From Methanobacterium sp. ERen5 (GTDB lineage: Archaea > Methanobacteriota > Methanobacteria > Methanobacteriales > Methanobacteriaceae), in contig CP099988.1 of assembly GCA_024167805.1 (NCBI GenBank), positions 1,868,001-1,932,000 on the forward strand: DNA of 64,000 nucleotides, written 5' to 3'. The notes below the pieces were generated by a model, which saw only the letters and a list, made by a program, of their open reading frames with translations, was not told the origin of the DNA and did no database searches. The translations under genes were made by a program, and so were the position numbers. Below, in pieces: positions 7,095-16,337 of this stretch (positions within the stretch are counted from its first letter, which is position 1; every line of letters begins with the position of its first letter).

Positions 7095-7496
7095 ATGATT
7101 TCAGAAGAATATGTTAGAGAACTGTTTGATTATCTTAAAACTGGTGAAAATGAGAAGTTTTTTTCCAAGGTTTCGGATGATGTTAACTGGACTGTGATGG
7201 GAACACATCCCTTAGCTGGAAACTATCAAACCAAGGAAGATTTTGTTAAAAGCACCTTTCTAAGATTGAACAAGGTTTTAAATGAAGGTGTGGTTTTGAA
7301 GGTTAACCAGGTTCTAGTTAAAGATACCACAGCAGTGGTTGAGATGGAATCGTTATCAACAGCATTGAATGGCAAACCCTTCAACAACACTTACTGTTGG
7401 ATTGTAAGATTTGAAAATGAGATGGTGGTAGAGGTCAGAGCCTACGTTGATTCCGCCTTGGTTCAACGGGTTTTAGATGAAAATGAAACTAATTAA
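7095..7496 (+). CDS. NTF2-like / SnoaL-like fold protein
   Basis: The 133-residue product has the helix-then-beta-sheet layout of the NTF2-like superfamily. An N-terminal helix leads to VNWTVMGTHPLAGNYQTKEDF, then a long hydrophobic strand set (VLKVNQVLVKDTTAVVEME) and NTYCWIVRFENEMVVEVRAYVDS. That final block is the hallmark of SnoaL-like proteins, small-molecule-binding or enzymatic pockets related to limonene-epoxide hydrolase and ketosteroid isomerase. The substrate is not predictable. A cytoplasmic monocistronic gene is likely. Confidence 0.78.
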   Translation: MISEEYVRELFDYLKTGENEKFFSKVSDDVNWTVMGTHPLAGNYQTKEDFVKSTFLRLNKVLNEGVVLKVNQVLVKDTTAVVEMESLSTALNGKPFNNTYCWIVRFENEMVVEVRAYVDSALVQRVLDENETN

Positions 7497-7515
7497 GCAC
7501 TAATTTCCTTCATTT

Positions 7516-7821
7516 TTAATTTTCAACACCTTCTTCTTTAAAAGCAACTGCCTTTTTTAATTGGGCTCTGCACTGTGCAAGTTCCATTTCAGACCTTTTT
7601 AACTCTCTTTTTATGAGGAAATTTTTAGTCCAGAGGAATATTGATACACCAAGGAGTACGATGATGAGTATGCACAAGATAGCTATGATAATTCCCGATG
7701 CAAGTGCTTGCCATACTAGTGCGAATCCATAGGCCAAGTAAAGAAGTGCTGCAACCACTGCAACCACGATGGCCAGTATTAAGAACAGTTTCAACCTTGC
7801 CACTAGTTCATCTTTTCTCAT
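7516..7821 (-). CDS. Small two-helix membrane protein
   Basis: The 101-residue product has two membrane helices (about 11-33 and 37-64), then a charged coiled coil (about 68-95, FLIKRELKRSEMELAQC) that probably lies in the cytoplasm. No family is recognised. Its start lies 14 bases downstream of the Nudix gene on the same strand, so the two are probably one transcript. Confidence 0.65.
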   Translation of the reverse strand: MRKDELVARLKLFLILAIVVAVVAALLYLAYGFALVWQALASGIIIAILCILIIVLLGVSIFLWTKNFLIKRELKRSEMELAQCRAQLKKAVAFKEEGVEN

Positions 7822-7835
7822 GGATCAATATCCTC

Positions 7836-8336
7836 CTATTTTCTAGACATCTTATCGAAGGTGGTTTTTATGGATTTGATCAAGGGATCAAAACTGTTGT
7901 CGGTTTTATCAACCTCTTCTGGATCTTTAAAATGGAATGCTGTGTTCTTGTTGAGGTAATCCTCAAGCCAGTCAGCCAGTTCGTAGTTTCCAAGTGTTTC
8001 CATTAAAACCCATGCATAACCCTCATGTTCACTGCTGAGTGTTAGTTCACCCTCCACAATTTTCCCTGACATTATGATATGAACAGCCCGTATTATGTGC
8101 AGGTTCTGTTCTGAAGCTCCTACAACATGGCCCAGTTCAATTTTAAGCCCGGTTTCCTCGTAAACTTCCCTTAAAAGGGCGTGATCAAAGGATTCATCCT
8201 GGTTAACTTTTCCACCTGGAAGTTCCCATTTTCCAGGATTGGTCTTGGAATTTGTGGAACGTTTCAAAATGAGAACCTTTCCATTTTCATCCACTAGAAG
8301 AACCCTAACAGCCAGTCCATAAACGTGATTTATCAT
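7836..8336 (-). CDS. Nudix hydrolase
   Basis: The product is 166 residues. The Nudix box is complete at about 42-64, with Gly, the REVYEETG core and correct spacing (GX5EX7REUXEEXG). Family members hydrolyse nucleoside diphosphates linked to another group, often oxidised nucleotides or sugar nucleotides. The early [20 protein letters not shown] block resembles MutT/NudG-type pyrophosphatases, so a nucleotide-sanitising role is possible but not proven. A C-terminal extension of about 35 residues beyond the core is of unknown role. It is transcribed with the small membrane protein downstream. Confidence 0.88.
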   Translation of the reverse strand: MINHVYGLAVRVLLVDENGKVLILKRSTNSKTNPGKWELPGGKVNQDESFDHALLREVYEETGLKIELGHVVGASEQNLHIIRAVHIIMSGKIVEGELTLSSEHEGYAWVLMETLGNYELADWLEDYLNKNTAFHFKDPEEVDKTDNSFDPLIKSIKTTFDKMSRK

Positions 8337-9019
8337 TATATCATTCCATAAAATTTGTTAATAGTTATTAACCTAAGCTTATTTATAAGGGATCATTCTT
8401 GACATTGAAATCCTATCTAAATAAAATTCTGAACCACAACCAGTGAAGTGTTTATTTCGATATGAATTTTTAGTAACGGGCCTAATAAACAAATCAGGTT
8501 GGTATAGAATCTCACAAACTTGTAACTTTTTATTTTAGGGTTGTTAAATTGCTTATTTTAGTTTTAATTCCACATTTTAGCCATTTATCTAACTTATTAA
8601 TGGATATATTGACTTTTATTTTACCTAATCGTTTGTATAATGTTTATAATCTGGATTAAGTCTAAATTAGGTGTATTTTGGGCATGATTTGGGTGTAAAT
8701 TGGGAAAATGGTTATTTATACTTCAAATCAATTTTTTTATAACTAAAATTGCCTTAAACCATATTTTCGAATTTAAAATGCCCATTTGATACAAAATCGT
8801 AACTAATGGGGCCATAATTCACAGAAAACAAGATACAGATATTCAATCAATTCCATGATATTTAAACGGTGTAATCTAAATTCAAGACCCCAAATCAGGG
8901 TCAAAGATGCATTTCACATGGCTGGTTTGATCTTTGAAACTTGATTCTGGTGATAAAATTGTCTAAAATTTATTTTATCACAAATTTTTGATGGTGTATG
9001 TAACTTTAGGTGACATTAT
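8337..9019. other. Gene-free stretch of about 680 bases
   Basis: No coding frame in either direction looks real here. The bases are A/T-rich with several TATA-like sequences. The repeated TTGGGYATGATTTGGG / TTGGGTGTAAATTGGG wording near 8680-8710 is the only local repetition I see. The last 80 bases presumably contain the promoter of the gene at 9020. I find no RNA structure I can defend. Confidence 0.5.
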
Positions 9020-9295
9020 ATGCCGAAAAGAAAACCGAGGTTGATTATTTTGAAACAAGAAATCTCCAAATTTGATAATTGGTTTAAAAGAGTTCTTTTA
9101 CGCGAAAAATCAGCTATTTACGCACACAAGAAAAAAGAACTGAAGTACAAATTCGATCAGTACCACAGATTTTTAGATGCCCTAAAGAGCTATGATATGA
9201 TCACTGTTCAGGATGTTAACCAATCATTGAATGAAATAAACCAAAAACGGATCGAAGAAGAAGAAGACCTTGCTAAAACTATCTGGCAGGATTGA
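9020..9295 (+). CDS. Small charged hypothetical protein
   Basis: The 91-residue product has a very basic front (MPKRKPRLIILKQ), a helical middle with many Lys, Tyr and Phe, and an acidic tail (KRIEEEEDLAKTI). AGGTGAC lies close before the ATG. The predicted fold is all helical and soluble, and the basic half could contact nucleic acid. No family is recognised and it has no evident partner gene. Confidence 0.6.
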   Translation: MPKRKPRLIILKQEISKFDNWFKRVLLREKSAIYAHKKKELKYKFDQYHRFLDALKSYDMITVQDVNQSLNEINQKRIEEEEDLAKTIWQD

Positions 9296-9383
9296 AATGA
9301 TGTACTGGCCAGTTCTAAGGAATTAATTTAACTATTATATTCCTTTTGAACGGTATAAAATGGAATTAAACTAATAATGTGGA

Positions 9384-10145
9384 GTGAAACATATCAAAAA
9401 GTTAATATATGCCTTAATATTCTTATGTATCATAGTAATTGTTCTATTTGGATATCCTGCTATAACCACATCATCATCAAATTCAAACAGCGTGAAGTAT
9501 GTGAATGTTTTGATATATGATGGTACTGGAACCATGTCAAGCAGTGTCAATGGATTGGAAAACTGTTTAGATGAACTTAACAATAAATCTTCCAATAAAA
9601 AGTTCATATATTCTACTGCGGTGGAAATAAATTCTCAAACCCTCCAGGGCTACGATGTTTTAATAATGCCTGGAGGTGATGCATCAGAATATATTCAGAA
9701 TTCTAAAATAGATAACAGTTCAATAAAACAATTCGTATCGAGTGGTAAAGGATATTTGGGCATATGTGCTGGGGCCTTTGCTGCCTCAAATTATGTTGAT
9801 GGTTATTACAGTGGATGGGGACTTGAACCTGATGTAACAGCTGAAACAGTGGATTATGTTGGGGACCTCTCTATATCCACAATCTCCTATGGAAAACAAC
9901 TAAGTGGAAGCTCAGATGTAACAATTTATCATCAAAATGGGCCTGCGTTGTACACTAACGACACTGAACATATTCTGGCCACATTTTCAGATAATAACAC
10001 TGGTTACCAAGGATATGCTGATATGGTGGGTGAGAGTTATGGATCTGGAAGGGTGTTACTCAGTGGATCCCATCCCGAGCTTGAACCGGAAAATCAGGAG
10101 TTACTCAGGAACATGCTGTTGTGGCTTTCAAAAGATTTAGGCTGA
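9384..10145 (+). CDS. Exported BPL_N / class I glutamine-amidotransferase-like protein
   Basis: The 253-residue product begins with a membrane or signal helix (about 5-25) followed by a Ser/Asn linker. The rest matches the BPL_N domain, named after the N-terminal part of eukaryotic biotin-protein ligase: VLIYDGTG, VLIMPGGDA (about 92-100), then GYLGICAGAF with the nucleophile-position Cys at about 128, and HPELEPENQ near the end. The fold is that of class I glutamine amidotransferases and the DJ-1 superfamily. The substrate of archaeal members is unknown. Location outside the membrane is unusual for a glutaminase-like domain. The GTG start has no well-spaced ribosome-binding site, so the start is less certain. 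Confidence 0.8.
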   Translation: MKHIKKLIYALIFLCIIVIVLFGYPAITTSSSNSNSVKYVNVLIYDGTGTMSSSVNGLENCLDELNNKSSNKKFIYSTAVEINSQTLQGYDVLIMPGGDASEYIQNSKIDNSSIKQFVSSGKGYLGICAGAFAASNYVDGYYSGWGLEPDVTAETVDYVGDLSISTISYGKQLSGSSDVTIYHQNGPALYTNDTEHILATFSDNNTGYQGYADMVGESYGSGRVLLSGSHPELEPENQELLRNMLLWLSKDLG

Positions 10146-10245
10146 ATGATTAGATCAAAATTATGGAAATCTGGTGGGTTCTAAACACAAAAATATATTT
10201 GGCAGTAACCGAACATTTTATATTCTATGATGATCTATAGTATAT

Positions 10246-10276
10246 ATGTCAAGATGTCTTAGACATGACTTGACAT
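10246..10276. promoter_or_regulatory. Nested inverted repeat, likely operator
   Basis: ATGTCAAG and CTTGACAT are perfect outer arms, and ATGTC-TTA-GACAT is an inner palindrome. The unit directly overlaps a CTATAGTATATATG TATA-like box at about 10234-10248 and lies 86 bases before the 31-residue peptide at 10362. Its position across a promoter suggests a repressor site. The bound regulator is unknown. Confidence 0.5.
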
Positions 10277-10361
10277 GTGCTTGAGTTAATCATTTGATTA
10301 ACAAATTTAACCAAATTTCATGTTGTCTATAAAAAAAGTTTTTTTAGGTGGTGAAAAGCGA

Positions 10362-10457
10362 ATGTTACCAAAATTTGATTTACAGCATTTCTGCTGCGGT
10401 CCTAAGGGCTGCGAACTCGAAATTGTTTACGGTGAAATGATAGATGCAGAAGACTAA
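10362..10457 (+). CDS. 31-residue Cys-containing small protein
   Basis: This frame is too short for ordinary gene calling. ATG is preceded by AGGTGGTG at about eight bases, a good archaeal ribosome-binding site. The peptide has CCGPKGC at residues 11-17 and an acidic C-terminus (GEMIDAED). The CCxxKGC cluster could bind a metal. A perfect hairpin TTCCTTTTT/AAAAAGGAA follows at 10493, and an operator-like inverted repeat precedes it, so it looks like a complete transcription unit. Function is unknown. Confidence 0.5.
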   Translation: MLPKFDLQHFCCGPKGCELEIVYGEMIDAED

Positions 10458-10492
10458 AAACTAAATTCCATTCCTCCTACACCCCAAATTAT

Positions 10493-10511
10493 TTCCTTTT
10501 TTAAAAAGGAA
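10493..10511. terminator. Short hairpin between convergent units
   Basis: TTCCTTTTT and AAAAAGGAA form a near-perfect palindrome between the small Cys peptide and the convergent radical SAM gene. The T-rich arm on either strand could end both transcripts. Confidence 0.5.
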
Positions 10512-10543
10512 TGGTTAATTTCATTCTGCATTTATCCTTTTTT

Positions 10544-11974
10544 TTACTTAGAAGAACTGTCCAAATTCTGATACCAACCCTTAACAGTACTACCTCTAAA
10601 TTTGGGGATTATAAAACTCCTGAACAAAGTTTCCATCATCACCTTTAACATGTACCTGTGTTTTAAAAGATATTTTGGTCTGGTGTAAAATTTAAGGTAA
10701 GCACGGGCCAGGTTTCTTTCGATCATGTCCTTGTTTAAGCCCAGTTTTTCGTAATTTAAAATAGGCTTCATAACCGTGTACTTCTCCCAGTTCTCAGTTT
10801 TAATTAGATCTTTATCCTTCAGATCATGATATATGGGTGTACCTGGAAACGGTGTGAGAATTGAGTACTGACAGTAGTCTGGTTCAAGTTTTATTGAAAA
10901 CTTGATGGTTTCATTCATATCATTCTGGGTTTCACCAGGATAACCAATGATATAGGATGTTAAAACTTCAAGCCCCGCATTTTTAGCATTTTTAACAGCT
11001 GATTCAGCCTGTTTTAGATTAATACCCTTCTTCATTAGGTTTAAAATTCTCTGGGAACCTGATTCTACACCATAGTATATGGTGTTCATACCCGCATTTT
11101 TCAGTTTAAACAAAAGATCCTGATTCACCATGTCCACCCGGGAGGATGCTACAAAACTCACATCAAGGTTTCTTTCCTTTATTTCATCTGCAATTGATGC
11201 TGCCCTGTTCTTGTTCAACATGAAGGTATCATCCATGAATGCGATATCATTTAGATGGTAGTTGTAAACCAGTTCCTCAATTTCGTCTACAACATTTTCA
11301 GGACTTCTTGATCTGAATTTCTTTCCCATTATTAGGGATGATGAACAGTAACCACAGTTATAAACACAGCCCCTGCTTGTTATCATGCCTCCGGATTGAC
11401 TTTTAGACATTCCATAGGACTCAAATGATACCAAATGTCTTGCTGGAAACGGTAAAGAATCCAGGTCTTCTATGAGTGGTCGGGGGTTGGTGGTTTTAAT
11501 GGATCCAGTTTCAGGGTCCCTGTAGACTATTCCCTTCACATCTTCGAGTGATCCACTGTCATCAACATGATTGTTTGCAAGGTCTGCAAAGGTTTCTTCT
11601 CCCTCACCCAGCACCACAACATCTAGATCATCAGAATTTTGGAGGGTGTTTTCTGGTAAAAATGTGGTGTGGGGTCCACCTATAACAGTTAAAACATGGG
11701 GCATGGTCTTTTTAATTTCCTCTAAATATTTAAGGGCAGTTTTTATTGTGGATGTTGTGGCAGTGATTCCTATGATTTCTGGATCCAACTTCTCTGCATG
11801 ATCTCTCACTTCGAAAAATCCCTTCTGCATCAGATCATCGTCAAAGATCTCCACAGAATGGTTGTTCTTTTCTAGAGAAGCTGCCAAGTACATCAAATTT
11901 AGTGGTGGTGTAATAAAGCCCAGCCCATTTTTCACAGCATTTTCATCGTACGGGTTAATTAAAAGCACATCCAT
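10544..11974 (-). CDS. B12-binding-domain radical SAM protein
   Basis: The product of about 476 residues has an N-terminal Rossmann-like cobalamin-binding domain (about 1-140, with [18 protein letters not shown] and VIGGPH) and a radical SAM core with the CxxxCxxC cluster at Cys203, Cys207 and Cys210. It therefore belongs to the class B radical SAM group, whose members methylate or cyclise unactivated carbons in lipids, cofactors or peptides. The DxHxxG motif of true cobalamin ligation is not visible, as in many members. The substrate is unknown. ATG 11974 with GGAGGG ten bases upstream is preferred over TTG 11980. Confidence 0.85.
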   Translation of the reverse strand: MDVLLINPYDENAVKNGLGFITPPLNLMYLAASLEKNNHSVEIFDDDLMQKGFFEVRDHAEKLDPEIIGITATTSTIKTALKYLEEIKKTMPHVLTVIGGPHTTFLPENTLQNSDDLDVVVLGEGEETFADLANNHVDDSGSLEDVKGIVYRDPETGSIKTTNPRPLIEDLDSLPFPARHLVSFESYGMSKSQSGGMITSRGCVYNCGYCSSSLIMGKKFRSRSPENVVDEIEELVYNYHLNDIAFMDDTFMLNKNRAASIADEIKERNLDVSFVASSRVDMVNQDLLFKLKNAGMNTIYYGVESGSQRILNLMKKGINLKQAESAVKNAKNAGLEVLTSYIIGYPGETQNDMNETIKFSIKLEPDYCQYSILTPFPGTPIYHDLKDKDLIKTENWEKYTVMKPILNYEKLGLNKDMIERNLARAYLKFYTRPKYLLKHRYMLKVMMETLFRSFIIPKFRGSTVKGWYQNLDSSSK

Positions 11975-12281
11975 AAACAATCATCCCTCCTAAATAAACC
12001 ATATTTTAGATTACTAAATGAAAAATTAACGATTTAAAAGCAATAATAACTGTAAAACAACGGATTGTTGTGTAAAATAATTGTTAGATATCAATATTAT
12101 TGGTAATATAATAATATATTAGGACTAGCTACATAATAAATTATTCGATCATTAATAACCCATACCCATAATAAATTAATACAAGGAACAAGGTTGTTTA
12201 CAATTATAAATTATATTAATTGATCAATGGTTTTTTAGGGACTATTTATAGATTATTAAATTATTCTGGAGGAATATTTTC

Positions 12282-13073
12282 ATGGGTTTAATTACAGAAC
12301 AGTACAAGGATTCCAGTAATTTTGTGGCTAGAATTGAGCTTAACAGAAAATTTAGTACTAATCCGCAGCTTTTAACGCGTTGGCTTTTTGATCAAATGGA
12401 TTTTCATAAAAGTTCAAGGGTTTTGGAAATTGGATGTGGAAACGCCATCCTATGGAGGACGAACAAGGACAAAATAGGGGCCGATGAAAAAATTGTTCTC
12501 ACAGATTTTTCAGAGGGGATGCTTGATGATGCCAAGAAAGTTCTTGGAAGCCTCAGGGACAGATTCGAATACAAGGTCATGGATGCAGAGAATATAAGCT
12601 TCCCTGAAAATTCCTTCGATATTGTCATAGCAAATCTCATGCTTTACCATGTGCCCAACAGGATAGAAGCATTTAACCAGATCACCAAGGTTCTAACTGA
12701 TAATGGTTCATTCTATGCCAGTACCTTTGGAGGTAACAATATGAAGGAATTAAACGAACTTATCCAAGATTTTTACCCCCAACTCAATTCACTGGAAACT
12801 CTTTCAAACAGATTTGGACTTGAAAATGGGAAATCTCAACTCGAAGACTATTTTGAACAGGTTACAATGACGGAATACCCTGATCATCTAGAAATAACAG
12901 ATGCTCAACCTGTAATTGAATATTTCCTATCCTTTGCAGGAACTAAATCTGTTCTAAATCCTGACAAGTTAGATGAGATGAAAACCTATATCAACGATAT
13001 CATTGAAGACAAGGGCTTTATGAAGGTAACCAAGGAAACAGGACTCTTCAGAGCAAGGGATCCATTCAAATGA
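12282..13073 (+). CDS. Class I SAM-dependent methyltransferase
   Basis: The product is 263 residues. Motif I VLEIGCGNA is at about 47-55, an acidic end to strand 2 appears in VLTDFSEGML, and the post-I segment FDIVIANLMLYHV fits motif II. This is the Methyltransf_11/25 architecture acting on small molecules. The C-terminal 90 residues are less conserved and probably define the acceptor, which cannot be inferred. TCTGGAGGAAT precedes the ATG. It diverges from the radical SAM gene; a shared pathway is possible but unproven. Confidence 0.85.
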   Translation: MGLITEQYKDSSNFVARIELNRKFSTNPQLLTRWLFDQMDFHKSSRVLEIGCGNAILWRTNKDKIGADEKIVLTDFSEGMLDDAKKVLGSLRDRFEYKVMDAENISFPENSFDIVIANLMLYHVPNRIEAFNQITKVLTDNGSFYASTFGGNNMKELNELIQDFYPQLNSLETLSNRFGLENGKSQLEDYFEQVTMTEYPDHLEITDAQPVIEYFLSFAGTKSVLNPDKLDEMKTYINDIIEDKGFMKVTKETGLFRARDPFK

Positions 13074-13116
13074 TTTCGCATTGTTTTTAGAAACTAGTTT
13101 TTTTGTAAGACTGGGT

Positions 13117-15087
13117 TTAGCTTAGGTTGGTGTAACGTTTGAAAAGGTCTGTTTTGTGGGCCACTTCCAAACCATTAAAGATTAACTGGATATCTGAATA
13201 GATCCAGTTGATGAGCTGGGCTAAATCATCAGAATTTTCGTTGATGGAAGTTAAGTTAATGTCTAAAACTTTATTTGTGTCCCAGTTTCGGCTGAGTTCC
13301 CGGAGTTCCATCAATGAACCTTGGATATGGGCGCCTTGAACTTCTTTATTTGAAATTGTCATGGAAGTATCACTTACAACTTCTGCCAAGGCCGTTAAAT
13401 CTGCTGTTAATTTGATATTCATGGATAAAAAGTTTTGATAAAGACTTAAATCAGAATTAACATCGTTAAATGTGTCTTCTAATTTTTTGATTCCTGCCTC
13501 GAGGTTGTTTTCTTGAAGCATGTAATTCTGGAGCTTGACAGTGGCCTGGTTTTTATCGAAGTTGTTCCCTGTAATTTTAACCATTTCAAGACCGTAATCC
13601 AAGTTGGCGGTAATGGTCTTGGTTAACTGTTCAGGAAGGTTAATATTAATCCTATTTGGTAAAATGACGTAGGCACATATGAATGCTATGATACCTCCAA
13701 TACTTATGTCCACGATTCTTGAAATTGCGTTGCCATAAACAGTTCCAGTGGGCCAGACAAGCACTATGAAAACTGTCATGGCCATCACAGAAAGACCCAT
13801 GTAGGTTGGGTAGAATGCTCTAAATAGGAAGAGCATTAGGACTGCAAACCATACAAGTATGTAATGTGGAAATAAAAATCCAAGTATAATGGCTACTACA
13901 ATTGCAATGAAATTGAAACCTACCCTTTGAATAAGGTTGTCCACCGTGCTTGTGATATCAGGTTTGATTATTATGAGAATTCCCATGGTTATCCAGATGG
14001 CACTTCTTTCACGTGTTAAATAAATAAATATGAGTCCAATTGTCATTGCGAGTGTGAATCTAACAGCATGACGCATGTACATATTTTCCAGATTAAAATT
14101 TGCACTAATAACTTCCTTAAAAGATTTTTCCTTGGTTTTAATTGTTTTATGTCCCTTTTCAGGATTTTGATTTAATAGGGAGTTGCAGTAATTCAGGATC
14201 TTCTGGATGTTCCTACTTACCTGTATGATCTGCTCGTTAACAACCTCATTTGACCCTGTATCAACCTTTAACTCGTAGGAATCCATGATCTTTTCATCAA
14301 TCGAACCATTCATCGATTGAAAATTTTGTCCAATCCTGTTTGAAACATCGTCTGTCAATTCAAGGTACTGGGTGAAGTATTTTTGATCATGAGGATTGAG
14401 TCTGGCTATGATGAGTTCAGAATAACTTCTTAATATTTTGTAGTAACCCCCGAATTTGAAGAATTCGTAGTAAACAGAGTTCAATGAAATTCCTGAGAGT
14501 ATGTGCATGTTTGCTACCATGCTTTGTATGGTTGATTCTGGATTGAAACCAACTGAAACAAGTTGACGAATTTTCCTCTTTTCCATCCAAAGTTTGGGAA
14601 TTAAGAGGGTTGATGCCACAAGGTATGCCAATGTGGTATAGGATATCCATTCAATGGGAGTTGATTCAAGGTTAACAATTAAAACAGCTACGAAGTAGGT
14701 TAAAAAGAATGAAAATCCAATAGAACCTTCCATGTTTCCAAATATGTACATGGAAATACTGAAAAATGCCCAGAGTACCGAGAAAATTATGAAGGCAGCT
14801 AAGTTATGAACAGACAACGAAACACAGAGAAATGCAAGGGTGGTCATAATAAAACCTAACAAACCCAGAATTGCCACCTTCTTTATGGGCATGCTAATGT
14901 CTAGGATGATTGTGGCAAGGAGTGTGACCATAATAATGGCTTCAATACCGTTATTAAATTTTAGAAGGGTAGCAAGCAAAGTCGCAACAACTATTAAAAT
15001 AAAAGCCTTCAAACCCTGTGACCAGTTAACAGCACCTGTAGGCTTGGAAAGTGTTTTAAATCTGCCAAACAAACCTTTTTTCTCCAA
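13117..15087 (-). CDS. FUSC-family (YccS-like) inner-membrane transporter
   Basis: The 656-residue product has two blocks of about five or six membrane helices (about 25-175 and 340-475), separated by a soluble domain and followed by a helical C-terminal domain. This tandem arrangement is typical of the FUSC/YccS group related to aromatic acid and fusaric acid exporters. The second block carries the family's typical RHAVRFTLAMTIGL entry and a GRxxD-like basic/aromatic turn. It probably exports an anionic or aromatic compound. It is monocistronic; the gap 15088-15455 to the next gene holds no supported gene. Confidence 0.8.
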   Translation of the reverse strand: MEKKGLFGRFKTLSKPTGAVNWSQGLKAFILIVVATLLATLLKFNNGIEAIIMVTLLATIILDISMPIKKVAILGLLGFIMTTLAFLCVSLSVHNLAAFIIFSVLWAFFSISMYIFGNMEGSIGFSFFLTYFVAVLIVNLESTPIEWISYTTLAYLVASTLLIPKLWMEKRKIRQLVSVGFNPESTIQSMVANMHILSGISLNSVYYEFFKFGGYYKILRSYSELIIARLNPHDQKYFTQYLELTDDVSNRIGQNFQSMNGSIDEKIMDSYELKVDTGSNEVVNEQIIQVSRNIQKILNYCNSLLNQNPEKGHKTIKTKEKSFKEVISANFNLENMYMRHAVRFTLAMTIGLIFIYLTRERSAIWITMGILIIIKPDITSTVDNLIQRVGFNFIAIVVAIILGFLFPHYILVWFAVLMLFLFRAFYPTYMGLSVMAMTVFIVLVWPTGTVYGNAISRIVDISIGGIIAFICAYVILPNRININLPEQLTKTITANLDYGLEMVKITGNNFDKNQATVKLQNYMLQENNLEAGIKKLEDTFNDVNSDLSLYQNFLSMNIKLTADLTALAEVVSDTSMTISNKEVQGAHIQGSLMELRELSRNWDTNKVLDINLTSINENSDDLAQLINWIYSDIQLIFNGLEVAHKTDLFKRYTNLS

Positions 15088-15455
15088 CTTAAAATTCTCC
15101 TTCGATAAATAATTCTAAAGTACTTACTAGTAATATAATCTATGAATACCCTTTAATATCTCTTTTTTCAAATCAAAACCAAAAATTTGTTCCTACAGGG
15201 GAGTGTACGAAAAAACAGTAGGGCTATGAACAAAAACTTATAAACCATGATAAATCAGGCGTAATATGATTTTAGATGGTTTAAACGACTATTTTAAAAA
15301 CATTATTAGTTTCTAGAAACATAATATAAGTAAGAATTTTTACTCTAAATCTGAATTGTGAATTTGACTGAGATCCTGATTAAATTCTAAATGGCTGTAC
15401 AAGTTTGGATAATTATTATTGTAGGTTAAGAGAAAATTTTTTAGGAGAGATATTC

Positions 15456-16270
15456 ATGAAGAGGGACGTTATAAGGATAAATGAAGATAAGTGTATTGGA
15501 TGTGGAGACTGTATTCCGGGATGTCCTGAAGGTGCCCTTCAAGTTGTTGATGGTAAGGCAAGACTCATAAGTGACCTTTTCTGCGATGGATTGGGTGCCT
15601 GCATAGGTACCTGTCCACAGGATGCCATTGAAATAGAGCAGAGAGAAGCAGAGGAATATGACGAAAGAAAGGTCATGGAAAATATCATCAAGGGGGCAAA
15701 AATGTTATCAAAGCTCATTTACAGCATTTAAATGATCATGGCCAGAAGAAATATTTAAACCAGGCAATGAAGCTTCTAGAAGAGAGGGATATACCCATTC
15801 CAGACTATGAACATGAAAAAGACTTTGCCTGTGGATGTCCTGGTTCCAAGGAAATGGAAGTAGAGGTTTCAAATGAAACATCAGCACCGACACAAAACTC
15901 CAGACCTGAACTCAGAAACTGGCCAATACAGCTTCAACTTTTAAATCCCAACGCACCCTACCTTAAAAATGCCGATCTCTTAATAGCTGCAGATTGTGCT
16001 CCATTTACCTATCCGAACTTCAACCAGGAATTTTTAAAGGGAAAAATTCTCATTATATTCTGTCCAAAACTCGATAAAACCATCGAAGAATATATTGATA
16101 AAATAGCTGAGATATTCAAGCTTCAAGACATACACTCCATATCTATCGTTCACATGGAGGTTCCATGCTGTTCAGGAATAGGTGTAATTGTTAATCGGGC
16201 GCTTGAAAAAGCTAAGAAAGACGTAACTGTTAAGGATTATACCATTTCTATAAACGGTGAAGTCATATAA
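15456..16270 (+). CDS. Ferredoxin-domain [4Fe-4S] protein, frameshifted at a G run
   Basis: The first frame gives two clusters of Cys: CIGCGDC..C at 13-23 and CDGLGACIGTC at 43-53, a bacterial-type double ferredoxin domain with an atypical second site. It stops at 15731. A different frame beginning near 15697 continues seamlessly (NVIKAHLQHLNDHG) into the rest, which has CGCPGS and a PCCSG motif and ends at 16270. One extra G in the G5 run at 15692-15696 joins them into about 271 residues, the usual length of this anaerobe-wide family. Its role is an electron-transfer or cluster-binding one, not further known. AGGAG before ATG 15456 sets the start. Confidence 0.8.
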
Positions 16271-16337
16271 TGCAAAAAAATCAGGCTTCTTTGTTTAAGA
16301 ATTGACTATATTCAATCCTTTTTTTGGATATAAAATA

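Noticed and set aside
10544..11974. B12-type radical SAM protein as the maturase of the four-Cys peptide at 18273
   Set aside because: It is about 6 kb away on a separate transcript with unrelated genes between, so there is no positional evidence for a link.
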